Of a stretch of DNA of 64,000 bases, positions 12,513 to 20,264 are shown piece by piece; the stretch's first letter is position 1, and each line of letters starts with the position of its first letter. The notes below the pieces were generated by a model. It had not been told where the DNA came from. It was given only the letters and a program-made list of their open reading frames with translations, and ran no database searches. Location: positions 4,340,001 to 4,404,000 of the forward strand of contig OZ255620.1 in the NCBI GenBank assembly GCA_965276665.1, read 5' to 3'. The stretch comes from CAWGJC01 sp965276665. Its GTDB lineage: Bacteria; Pseudomonadota; Alphaproteobacteria; Acetobacterales; Acetobacteraceae. The position numbers and the translations under genes are program-made.

Positions 12513-14121
12513 CGGCGCGGTTGCTGCGCAGGATCATGTCGGCGCCCTTTTCGCCGATCATGATCGCTGTCGCATTGGTGTTGCCCGAAACCACGGTCGG
12601 CATCACCGAGGCGTCGATCACCCGCAAGCCGCCGACGCCGTGCACGCGGAGCTCGGCATCGACCACGCTCGTGCCGTTGTTGCCCATCATGCAGGTGCTG
12701 GTCGGGTGGAAGGTGGTGCCGGCGGTGGCGCGCACATAGTCGAGGATTTCCTCGTCGGTCTCCGCCGCCGCGCCCGGCCAATGCTCGGCGGTGACGAGCT
12801 TGCGCATCGCCGGTGCGGCGAACACCCTGCGCGCGATGCGCAATCCCGCCACCATCACCTCCTTGTCGGTGCGGGTCGCGAGATAGTTTGGCTGGATCGC
12901 GGGCGGCGCCGCCGGGTCGGGCGAGCGGATGCGCAGCCAGCCGCGACTCTCCGGCCGGCAGGGAATGCAGATCGCGGTGCAGGCGGGGAATTCGTGCATC
13001 GGGGCGCCCGATTTGTCGGAGCTGCCGGCGAGGAACTGGTACTGCACGTCGGGGCTGTCTAGCTCGAGCCGGGTGCGCGCGAACATGCCGATCGGCGCCG
13101 CCCCCATCATCAGCGCGCCGCGCCGCGCGAGCACGTATTCCGCGCCGGAGATCGCCTGCCGCCAGCGGCTGTGCCAGATCTCGTTCAGCGTGTTGCCCTT
13201 CGCCACCCGGAAGATGACGCGGCCGCCGAGATGGTCCTGCAGGTTCTCGCCGACGCCGCGGACCTCCTGCGCGACCGCGATGCCGTGCTCCTGCAGCAGC
13301 CCGCCGGGACCGATCCCGGAAAGCTGGAGCAGTTGCGGCGAGTTGATCGAGCCGCCGGCGAGCAGCACTTCGCGATGCGCGTGGGCGCGCCGCGTGTCGC
13401 CGTTCTGCGCGAATTCGACGCCGACCGCGCGGCCGCCTTCCAGCAGCACCCGATGCGCGAGCGCGCGGAGCTCAACCGTGAGATTGGGCCGCTTCATCAC
13501 CGGGCGCAGATAGCCCACCGCCGCGCTGCACCGGCGCATGCCGCGCACCGTCACCTGCAGCGGGCCGACACCCTCCTGGTCGGCGCCGTTGAAATCCCCG
13601 TTGAACGGAATCCCGATTTCTTGCGCCGCTTCGATGAAGCCGTCATGCAGCTCGTGCGGCGCGCGCAGATCGGAGACGGCGAGCGGGCCGCCTTGGCCGT
13701 GATATTCATCGGCGCCGCGCTCCTGATCCTCGGCCTTGCGGAAATACGGCAGCACGTCGTCGTACGACCAGCCGGTATTTCCCATCTGCCGCCAGAGGTC
13801 GAAATCCTGCTTCTGGCCGCGGATGTAGATCAGCCCGTTGATCGAGCTCGAGCCGCCGAGCACCCGTCCGCGCGGCCAGGGCACGCTGCGGCCGCGGAAT
13901 TCGGGCACCGGCTCGGTCTGGAAGTTCCAGGCGATCTTCTCGTTGTAGATGTTCCTGAAGAAGCCTGCGGGGATATGGATCCACGGATCGCTGTCGCGGC
14001 CGCCCGCCTCGAGCAGCAGCACGCGGGTGCCCGGGTCGGCGGAGAGCCGGTTGGCGAGCACGCAGCCCGCCGAGCCGGCGCCGACGATGATGAAATCATA
14101 CTCCGCCGCTTTGGCGTTCAT
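12487..14121 (-). CDS. GMC-family FAD-dependent oxidoreductase (choline dehydrogenase-like)
   Basis: Flavoenzyme that oxidises an alcohol substrate (544 residues). The FAD dinucleotide-binding motif GAGSAGC is at residues 14-20, directly after the start, which supports ATG 14121 (GGGGAAA upstream) over the in-frame ATG at 14160. GMC signature 1 is seen as PWPRGRVLGGSSSINGLIY. Signature 2 is GSINSPQLLQLSGIGP. The active-site His/Asn pair is in TTFHPTSTCMMG and NTNATAIMIGEK. The natural substrate (choline, glucoside or another alcohol) cannot be told. It is followed by a DapA-family gene 89 bp downstream in the same direction. Confidence 0.9.
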   Translation of the reverse strand: MNAKAAEYDFIIVGAGSAGCVLANRLSADPGTRVLLLEAGGRDSDPWIHIPAGFFRNIYNEKIAWNFQTEPVPEFRGRSVPWPRGRVLGGSSSINGLIYIRGQKQDFDLWRQMGNTGWSYDDVLPYFRKAEDQERGADEYHGQGGPLAVSDLRAPHELHDGFIEAAQEIGIPFNGDFNGADQEGVGPLQVTVRGMRRCSAAVGYLRPVMKRPNLTVELRALAHRVLLEGGRAVGVEFAQNGDTRRAHAHREVLLAGGSINSPQLLQLSGIGPGGLLQEHGIAVAQEVRGVGENLQDHLGGRVIFRVAKGNTLNEIWHSRWRQAISGAEYVLARRGALMMGAAPIGMFARTRLELDSPDVQYQFLAGSSDKSGAPMHEFPACTAICIPCRPESRGWLRIRSPDPAAPPAIQPNYLATRTDKEVMVAGLRIARRVFAAPAMRKLVTAEHWPGAAAETDEEILDYVRATAGTTFHPTSTCMMGNNGTSVVDAELRVHGVGGLRVIDASVMPTVVSGNTNATAIMIGEKGADMILRSNRAVSPAAAPG

Positions 14122-14210
14122 GCACGTTTCCCCAGTTTCGCCACGTGTTTTCGCCATCATGTTTTCGTCTTGTTTTTATGCGCGAGCCTGCGCCCCGGCC
14201 GCGGGCGCCG

Positions 14211-15095
14211 TCAATGCGCGGCCAGCGCATCGAGCGCGGCGCGCACCGCGGCGATGCCGGCAGCGGAGAGCGGGGCCTGCGGCGGCACCGGGTCGCCGAC
14301 ATCGTAGCCCTGCAGCGTGAGGCCGCCCTTGATGCAGGCGGCGAGGTTGAAACGGGCGAATTCCTGGTTGAGCCGCCACAGCACGCGCTGCAACGTCATC
14401 GCCTCCGCCCAGGCGCCGCGCCGACAGAGCTCGTAGAGGCGCACGCTCTCGCGCGGCGCGAGGCAGGCGGGCCCCGCCATCCAGCCGACTCCGCCGATCA
14501 GCATCACCGCCGCCGGAATATGCGCTGACGCGCTGAACACCGAGAGCCGGTCGCCCACCGCCCCGATGATCGAGAGCAGTCGTCCGGTGTCGCTCGATGC
14601 GTCCTTCAGGTACCGGATGTTCGGGATCTCGGCGAGCTCGGCGATGGCGCCGAGCGAGAGGTCCGAACGTTGGAAATTCGGGTTGGTGTAGAGCACGACC
14701 GGCAGCTCGACCGCGCGCGCGACCGCGCTGAAATAGGCGATCGTGCCGGCATCGCCGACCGGGAAATACGCCTCCATGATCGCGAGGATGCCCGACGCGC
14801 CGCGCGTCGCGAAATGCCGCGCTTGGCGCACCGCCTCCGCCGTCGCGGTGGCGGCGACGCCCGGCACCACCGGCACGCGCCCGTGGGCCGCCTCCAGCAC
14901 CACGTCGACGATGCGCGCTTTTTGCGCCCAGGTGAGATAGGCGAACTCGCCGGTGCTGCCGAGCGGCGTAAGCCCGTGCACGCCGGCCGCGATGAGGCGC
15001 TCGACCAGACGCGCGAGCGCGGCATCGCGGACTTTCCCATCCGGATCGAGCGGCGAGACGAGGTAGGGGAATACGCCGTGAAATGCGACGGACAT
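14211..15095 (-). CDS. DapA/dihydrodipicolinate-synthase superfamily aldolase
   Basis: 294 residues, a class I aldolase TIM barrel. The Schiff-base Lys lies in IRYLKDASSD (Lys164). The conserved Tyr is in VVLYTNPNF (Tyr136) and the substrate-carboxylate loop is PLGSTGEFAYL. ATG 15095 was chosen because homologues begin at the first barrel strand; the upstream extension is proline/arginine-rich and unconvincing. The family contains true DapA, N-acetylneuraminate lyases and sugar-acid dehydratases. The gene's place beside a GMC oxidoreductase and a two-subunit decarboxylase argues for a catabolic aldolase or dehydratase rather than lysine biosynthesis. Exact substrate unknown. Confidence 0.85.
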   Translation of the reverse strand: MSVAFHGVFPYLVSPLDPDGKVRDAALARLVERLIAAGVHGLTPLGSTGEFAYLTWAQKARIVDVVLEAAHGRVPVVPGVAATATAEAVRQARHFATRGASGILAIMEAYFPVGDAGTIAYFSAVARAVELPVVLYTNPNFQRSDLSLGAIAELAEIPNIRYLKDASSDTGRLLSIIGAVGDRLSVFSASAHIPAAVMLIGGVGWMAGPACLAPRESVRLYELCRRGAWAEAMTLQRVLWRLNQEFARFNLAACIKGGLTLQGYDVGDPVPPQAPLSAAGIAAVRAALDALAAH

Positions 15096-15225
15096 GCTGG
15101 GCCCCGGGCTTGCGTTCCGCTTGGCGCGGCGCATTGGCGGTGGCAGGGTTTCGCGAGCCATGCCGGGCGTCAAGCCGCCAGGTGGCCGGGCGTGAAGCGG
15201 CCGGGCATGAAGCGAAAGGAGACGA

Positions 15226-15774
15226 ATGTCCGAAGCAAAGACCGAGGCGCGCGCGGAACCGGCCGAGTGGCACGGGATCGTGCATGCCGCCCTCGCGCGG
15301 AACGAGGTCCGGCTCGCGGCCTACGTGCCGGACCGCGTGCTCACGCCGCTGATCGCCGCCCTGCATGCGGACCCGTCGGTCGCCGCCTTCGTGACCACCC
15401 GCGAGGAGGAGGCGGTCGGCGCCGTCACCGGCGCCTGGATGGGCGGCATGCTCGGCGTGGCGCTGATGCAGACCAGCGGTTTCGCGACCCTGCCGAACGC
15501 GATCGCCTCCCTGGTGCTGCCCTACCAAATCCCGCTGGTGATGATCATCTCCGAGCGCGGCACGCTCGGCGAGTTCAATCTCGGCCAGGCGCTGGTCTGC
15601 CGCACGATGCGCCCGGCGCTCGATGCGATGGGGGTGGAGCACCACACGATCACCCGGCTCGACGAAACCGATTTCATCGTCGACCGCGCGATCCGGCAGG
15701 CGGTGGCGACGCAGGCGCCGGTGGCGCTGATCCTCTCGCCGCTGCTGACCGGCGGCAAGGTGTTCAAGGCATGA
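15226..15774 (+). CDS. ThDP-dependent decarboxylase, alpha (PYR-domain) subunit
   Basis: 182 residues corresponding only to the pyrimidine-binding half of a ThDP decarboxylase, of the sulfopyruvate/phosphonopyruvate decarboxylase type. The catalytic Glu lies in TTREEEAVGAVTGAWMGG, followed by LMQTSGFATLPNAIASL and IPLVMIISERG. An AAGGAG Shine-Dalgarno stands in front of the ATG. The stop overlaps the ATG of the PP-domain subunit (ATGATGA), the arrangement expected for a heteromeric enzyme. The keto-acid substrate is not determined; ComD/ComE-like sulfopyruvate decarboxylase is one possibility. It is divergent from the DapA-family gene. Confidence 0.82.
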   Translation: MSEAKTEARAEPAEWHGIVHAALARNEVRLAAYVPDRVLTPLIAALHADPSVAAFVTTREEEAVGAVTGAWMGGMLGVALMQTSGFATLPNAIASLVLPYQIPLVMIISERGTLGEFNLGQALVCRTMRPALDAMGVEHHTITRLDETDFIVDRAIRQAVATQAPVALILSPLLTGGKVFKA

Positions 15775-16367
15775 TGAACGGCGGCAACCGGCGGCGGCTG
15801 AACCGCTTCGAAATCACCCGGCGCCTGGTCGGCAAGCTGACCCGGGACGAGGCGGTGATCGGCGGCATCGGCAACACCAATTTCGATCTCTGGGCGGCGG
15901 GTCGCCGGCCGCAGAATTTCTACATGCTCGGCAGCATGGGGCTCGCCTGCCCGATCGCGCTCGGTGTCGCGATCGCGCAGCCGGCGCGGCACGTGGTCGC
16001 GATCGAGGGCGACGGCTCGCTGCTCATGCAGCTCGGCACGCTGGCCACGATCGGCAGCCTGCGGCCGCGCAACCTGACCATCGTGGTGATGGATAACGGC
16101 GCCTACGAGATCACCGGCGCGCAGCCGACGGCGAGCGCGGAGACCGCGGATTTCGTCGCCATCGCCCGCGGCGCCGGCATCGCCCGCGCCGAATGGGCCG
16201 AGGATGAAGCCGGGTTCGAGCGTCTGTTCACCGAGGCGCTGGCCGGGGGTCCGACCCTGATCGGCGTGAAGATCGAGGGCGGCCCGGCGACCGCCACCAC
16301 GGAGCGCGACCCGATGGTGATCCGTGACCGCTTCATGCGCGGCCTCGGGGTGCGGCCGGCGGGATGA
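15771..16367 (+). CDS. ThDP-dependent decarboxylase, beta (PP-domain) subunit
   Basis: 198 residues carrying the diphosphate-binding half of the enzyme. The ThDP motif runs from EGDGSLLMQLGTLATIG to VVMDNGAYEITG (GDG plus downstream Asn). ATG 15771 overlaps the alpha-subunit stop; a second ATG follows at 15774. The order alpha-beta with overlapping frames resembles sulfopyruvate and phosphonopyruvate decarboxylases split into two chains. The two polypeptides should assemble into one active enzyme. The C-terminus is slightly extended (RFMRGLGVRPAG). Confidence 0.82.
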   Translation: MMNGGNRRRLNRFEITRRLVGKLTRDEAVIGGIGNTNFDLWAAGRRPQNFYMLGSMGLACPIALGVAIAQPARHVVAIEGDGSLLMQLGTLATIGSLRPRNLTIVVMDNGAYEITGAQPTASAETADFVAIARGAGIARAEWAEDEAGFERLFTEALAGGPTLIGVKIEGGPATATTERDPMVIRDRFMRGLGVRPAG

Positions 16368-16422
16368 ACGCAAGGCTGCCAGGCAGTCGGACGAACTGGC
16401 GGCCCCGGCGGTTGCGCCTGCA

Positions 16423-16764
16423 ATGGCGCGCGGCGCTCGGCGGTATCTGGCTGCTCGCGGCGGCGGCCGCACGGTGCCTTGGCGGAGCGGGCCGGATTTC
16501 GTGATCCTGCTGGCCCCGGTGCTCGGCGGCCTGGCGGCCTTCATCTGGCCGCGCCTCCGTCATTCCCAGATCATGGTGCTGGTCGTGATCGCGATCTCCG
16601 CAGCTCTGCTCGGCCGGGGCGACCTGGCGCTGCTCGAACACCTCGCGGCGGCGCATGGCTATCACGCCTGCGACGAGACCGATGTCTGGACGCCGAGCGG
16701 AGATCGGGGCGGACAGCTGGTGACCGGCTGGAATTACACGAAGGATGGCTGCCCCAAACCCTAG
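16423..16764 (+). CDS. Small putative membrane protein (start uncertain)
   Basis: I do not recognise the family. The safe part is residues encoded from 16501 to the TAG at 16762-16764: two hydrophobic segments (ILLAPVLGGLAAFIW and MVLVVIAISAALLG) and a polar tail with two cysteines (YHACDETDVW and KDGCPKP). The ATG at 16423 gives 113 aa. Alternatively a 46-codon frame begins at 16364 (ATGA overlap with the decarboxylase beta subunit), itself ends in a GTGA overlap at 16501, and would couple to a GTG start there. That short frame also encodes a hydrophobic stretch, so a two-cistron layout is possible. The stop codon lies inside an inverted-repeat element. Confidence 0.45.
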   Translation: MARGARRYLAARGGGRTVPWRSGPDFVILLAPVLGGLAAFIWPRLRHSQIMVLVVIAISAALLGRGDLALLEHLAAAHGYHACDETDVWTPSGDRGGQLVTGWNYTKDGCPKP

Positions 16765-16815
16765 GGCATTTTCACTTTCGGTGGATTCGGCGCCGGCTTA
16801 ACTGAAAATGCCCTA
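16761..16815. repeat. Short palindromic element, CTAG-ended (copy 1)
   Basis: A 55-bp element with perfect 14-bp terminal inverted repeats, CTAGGGCATTTTCA and its complement, ending in CTAG on both sides. The interior TTTCGGTGGATTCGG.GCCGGC resembles the larger copy at 46999-47142. The left CTAG supplies the TAG stop of the upstream small ORF. It can fold as a hairpin and may act as a transcription end. The CTAG ends and AT-rich tips recall non-autonomous derivatives of IS630-like elements, which is inference. Confidence 0.7.
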
Positions 16816-16839
16816 GCCTCGCCGCCCCGGCGTAAAGGC

Positions 16840-17268
16840 CTAGGCCTCGATGCGTTGATGGCGGGCGCGGGCGCCGCGCTCGATGGCGGCGGCGACCAGC
16901 GGGTCGAGATGCAGCTCGTTCATCACCAGCTCGAGCATCTGGAGGACCGACTCGCCATGAAAGCGGTCGGCGGCGACCACCTCGCAGGCGAGCGCATAGG
17001 CGGTCTCGCGCAGGCGCGGCTCGAGCGCGTCGCGGATCATCCGGCCGGCATGGGCGAGCCCTTCCTCCTCGCGCAGCAGGGTCACCGCCGCCTCGGTCGC
17101 GACATCCAGCTGATCGGAACTGAAATGCTGGAAGGCCGGCAGCATCTGCACCAGGCCGGACATCACGCCGATCTCCCGGTCGGTGATGTGGCCGCCATCG
17201 GCGGCGGCGACCAGCACCATCGTGCAGACCAGGGCCTCCTGCGCGCTGAGGCCGTTTCGGGCGAGCAT
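16840..17268 (-). CDS. TerB-like (tellurite-resistance TerB family) protein
   Basis: 142 residues, an all-helical TerB/DjlA-N-like domain. The typical pattern is LVAAADGGHITDREIGVMSGLV, with an acidic D-G-x-I-x-x-x-E motif in the first helix pair, and CEVVAADRFHGESVLQML as its repeat. TerB-like domains bind metal ions or act as membrane-associated scaffolds; a specific role is unknown here. AGGAG lies 6 nt before the ATG. It is a lone gene between a repeat element and the helicase gene, without terC/terD neighbours, so tellurite resistance should not be inferred. Confidence 0.78.
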   Translation of the reverse strand: MLARNGLSAQEALVCTMVLVAAADGGHITDREIGVMSGLVQMLPAFQHFSSDQLDVATEAAVTLLREEEGLAHAGRMIRDALEPRLRETAYALACEVVAADRFHGESVLQMLELVMNELHLDPLVAAAIERGARARHQRIEA

Positions 17269-17319
17269 CGCAATCTCCTTCGGACGTTCGGCGGACCCTG
17301 ATCGAAGCCGCGGCGCAGA

Positions 17320-20193
17320 TCAAGCCGGCGCCGGCGTCACGCTGGCATCCTGGTCGAGGAAGGCGCGGGTTCCCGCCACCGCCTCGGCCAGCCCGACGCG
17401 GCGTGGCGCGGCGCCCGGCGGAAACGCGGAGAGCAGGCGGGACGGCGTCCGCCTGTCGAGCAGGACGAACACGCCCCGATCCGAGCTGCTGCGGATCAGC
17501 CGGCCGAAGGCCTGGCGCAGGCGGAGGCGGGCGATGCGGTCGTCATATCCGGCCGGGTCGGCGGCGGAGAGATGCACGCGCCGCTCGCGGTGCAGAATGT
17601 CGGGCCGCTGCCAGGGCACGCGCTCGAACACCACGAGGCGGAGCGCGCGTCCGGGCACGTCCACGCCGTCCCGCATCGCGTCGGTGCCGAGCAGGCAGCT
17701 CTCGGTCTCGGTGCGGAACACATCGACCAGGGTCGCATTGTCCATCGCATCGACATGCTGGGCGAGAAGCGGGATGCCGGCCGCCTCCAGCTCCGGCGCG
17801 ATGCGGGCATGCACCGCCTGCAGGCGGCGGATGGCGGTGAATAGGCCAAGCCCGCCGCCACCCGCCGCGAGGAACAGCGCGCGATAGGCGCTCGCGAGCT
17901 GGCCGAGATCGCCGGCGGCGACATCCGTCACAATGAAGGCGCGGGTCTGCGCCGCATAGTCGAACGGGCTCGCCACCACCGCGCGGATCGCCGGGGAGGG
18001 GAGATGGGTGGCGCCGACCCGCGCCTCCGCCGATTCCCAGACCGCCTCCGCGCCGCGATCGCCGAGGGCGCCATCCGCTCGGGCAGGGTCACGCAGCGTC
18101 GCATCCCGCAAGGTGGCGGAAGTGATCAGCAGCCCATGGGCCGGGGCGGCCAGGGTGGCCGCGAACGGGATGGTCGGGTCGAGCCAGTGGCGGTGCAGCC
18201 CGGCATCGCGGTCCCCCGCCTCCCGCCGGTCGAGCACCAGGAAATGGATATGTTCGGGCCGCTCGCCCGGCTCGGGCGGGGCGGCGGAGACCGCGTGCAG
18301 CATGCCCTCCCAGGCGGAGAGCCGGTCGAGCGCGCGGCGACGGAGCGAGCGGCCGACCGCCTCGATGCGCGAGCGCGTGGCGGCGTCGAGCTCCTCCGCC
18401 TCGTCCTCCAGCCGGGCGAGCAGACGGGTGCGGAGCGAGGCGAGCGGCTCGGCGATGCGGGCGAGCGCCCGGCGCAGCCGCTCCGCCGCCTCCGGCAGCG
18501 CATCGAGCGGCGGATGCAGGTCGCATTCCAGCCCACGCGCGCCCGGCTCCCCGGCGCCGGGCGCGCGGGCCAGCACCTGGCGGCGGACCAGCCGGAGGAA
18601 GGCCTCCGCCGGGTTCGGCTGGCCCGGGGCGCCGCCCCCAATTTCGGGGCCGAGCGCGTCGGCGAGACGGAGCGACCAGCCGGGCGCCGGCAGCGCGCGG
18701 GCGGCGGTGAGCGCCGCATCGAGCGGCGCCTCCAGGGCCGGGCGGCCGGCGACCAGATCCTCGATCCGGCGGCGAAGGCCGCGCGCCCGCGACCGGCCGC
18801 CCTCCGCGCCGAGCAGCCAGCGTCGCAGCTCGGCCGTTTCGATCCCGGAGAGCTCGGCGGAGAACGCGCCATCCGCCGCGTCGAACACATGGTGGCCCTC
18901 GTCGAACACGTAGCGGGTCGGCACCTGACTGTCGTCGATGCCGCCCCAGGCGGCCTGCGCCATCACCAGCGCGTGGTTGGCGACCACCAGCTCTGCGGTG
19001 CGGGCGCGGCGGATGGTGTGCTCGACGAAGCAGCGCCGCCAATGCGGGCAGGCGGCGTGGATGCATTCGCCGCGCCGGTCCGCCAGGCCGAACACCGAAG
19101 CCGCGCCGAACAGCTCGGCGAACCAGCCCGGCAGGTCGCCGCCGGCGATATCCCCGTCATCGGTGGCGAGCGCCCAACGCGCGATCAGCCCGAGCGCGAT
19201 CACCCGGAGGCTGCCGGCCGCGCCCGGGTTGCCGGTGGGGGCGCCGATCAGCGCGCCGCGCGCCGCATCCTCGTAATTGAGCAGACAAAGATAATTCTCC
19301 CGCCCCTTGCGCAGCACGATCCGCCGCCGCCGCTCGGCGGGCTCGGGGTGCAGCCGGCCGAGCTCGGCCTCGATCTGCCGCTGCAGATGGCGGGTGAAGG
19401 TGCTGATCCAGACCGTGCCGCGATTCTGCTCGGCCCAGAGGCTCGCCGGCGCGACATAGCCGAGCGTCTTGCCGGTGCCGGTGCCGGCCTCCGCCAGCAC
19501 CATGTGCGGATGGCCGCGCGCGCCGCGCGGGGCAAAGGCGGCGCAGGCGGCATCGGCGTAATCCGACTGGCCCTGGCGCTGCTCGGCATCCGGCCCGAGG
19601 ATCTCGGCCAGCCGCAAGCGGGCGGCCGCCGGCCGCACCGCGTTGCTGGCGGGCGGCGGCGGCGGCGGAACCTCCTCCCATTCCGGCAGGCGCGACCAGA
19701 TGCGGAACGGCTCTGAGGAGGGCGCGGCCGTGGGCGCGCCGAGCGCCGCGGTGACCGCGTGTGCCCAGCCCCAGCCCGCCTGGCCCATGCGGGCGGCGAG
19801 CGCGGCGGCGTCCCGGCCGCCCGGCGCCCGCCGCGTCTCGGCGAGGCGGCGAAGCAATTCCGCCGCCATCTCCGGCAGCGCGGCGGCGGCGGCTTCCAGA
19901 TCCTCGGGCGGGATCATGCCAAGGGCGAGGGCGAGGCCGCGCGGCGTCGGCGTCACCGGCCGCGCCGGGTGGCCGAAGGCGAAGAGCTCGAGCAGGTCGA
20001 AGGCCGGCTGACCGGCGAGGCCGAGACGACGGAACGTGGCCGGCGCGTGCACCAGCAACGGCGCCGCGCCGTGCAGCCGGGCCGCCGCCGCCTCCTTCGG
20101 CAAGGTAAGCAGCTCGCCATCCGCGGTGAGCAGCGCCGCGCGGCCATGGCCGGCGACGATCGAGGGCATCGCGGAGTCGGAGGCCGAGGTCAC
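17320..20193 (-). CDS. DinG/Rad3-type ATP-dependent DNA helicase
   Basis: Superfamily 2 iron-sulfur helicase of 957 residues if started at GTG 20193 (an ATG at 20169 would remove 8 residues). Walker A is EAGTGTGKTLGYVAP and Walker B is the DEGH box in VFDEGHHVFDAADG. Four cysteines that could ligate a 4Fe-4S cluster lie between them: YLCLLNYE, GECIH, AACPH and RRCFVEH. C-terminal motifs include LITSATL, GTDAMRDGVDVPG and the QAFGRLIRSSSDRG motif VI. The N-terminal ~170 residues are specific to alphaproteobacterial homologues and unassigned. Likely role: unwinding of DNA with 5' overhangs or R-loops in repair. Divergent from the LysRS gene. Confidence 0.9.
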   Translation of the reverse strand: MTSASDSAMPSIVAGHGRAALLTADGELLTLPKEAAAARLHGAAPLLVHAPATFRRLGLAGQPAFDLLELFAFGHPARPVTPTPRGLALALGMIPPEDLEAAAAALPEMAAELLRRLAETRRAPGGRDAAALAARMGQAGWGWAHAVTAALGAPTAAPSSEPFRIWSRLPEWEEVPPPPPPASNAVRPAAARLRLAEILGPDAEQRQGQSDYADAACAAFAPRGARGHPHMVLAEAGTGTGKTLGYVAPASLWAEQNRGTVWISTFTRHLQRQIEAELGRLHPEPAERRRRIVLRKGRENYLCLLNYEDAARGALIGAPTGNPGAAGSLRVIALGLIARWALATDDGDIAGGDLPGWFAELFGAASVFGLADRRGECIHAACPHWRRCFVEHTIRRARTAELVVANHALVMAQAAWGGIDDSQVPTRYVFDEGHHVFDAADGAFSAELSGIETAELRRWLLGAEGGRSRARGLRRRIEDLVAGRPALEAPLDAALTAARALPAPGWSLRLADALGPEIGGGAPGQPNPAEAFLRLVRRQVLARAPGAGEPGARGLECDLHPPLDALPEAAERLRRALARIAEPLASLRTRLLARLEDEAEELDAATRSRIEAVGRSLRRRALDRLSAWEGMLHAVSAAPPEPGERPEHIHFLVLDRREAGDRDAGLHRHWLDPTIPFAATLAAPAHGLLITSATLRDATLRDPARADGALGDRGAEAVWESAEARVGATHLPSPAIRAVVASPFDYAAQTRAFIVTDVAAGDLGQLASAYRALFLAAGGGGLGLFTAIRRLQAVHARIAPELEAAGIPLLAQHVDAMDNATLVDVFRTETESCLLGTDAMRDGVDVPGRALRLVVFERVPWQRPDILHRERRVHLSAADPAGYDDRIARLRLRQAFGRLIRSSSDRGVFVLLDRRTPSRLLSAFPPGAAPRRVGLAEAVAGTRAFLDQDASVTPAPA

Positions 20194-20199
20194 GCGGTG

Positions 20200-20257
20200 A
20201 TTATACGCGGCCGCACCCGTGCTGGCGATTGACCGCGCGGACCCCCGTTTCTAGCTT
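20200..20257. promoter_or_regulatory. Candidate divergent promoters for the helicase and lysS genes
   Basis: On the minus strand a perfect TATAAT (20200-20205) lies 7-30 nt before the two candidate helicase starts, but with a poor -35. On the plus strand TTGACC (20229-20234), a 17-bp spacer and TAGCTT (20252-20257) precede the lysS ATG at 20265. That would give an almost leaderless message. Both are motif matches only. Confidence 0.3.
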
Positions 20258-20264
20258 CCACCGG

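Noticed and set aside
16840..17268. A tellurite-resistance (ter) system
   Set aside because: Only one TerB-like domain is present, with no terC, terD, terE or terZ neighbours.
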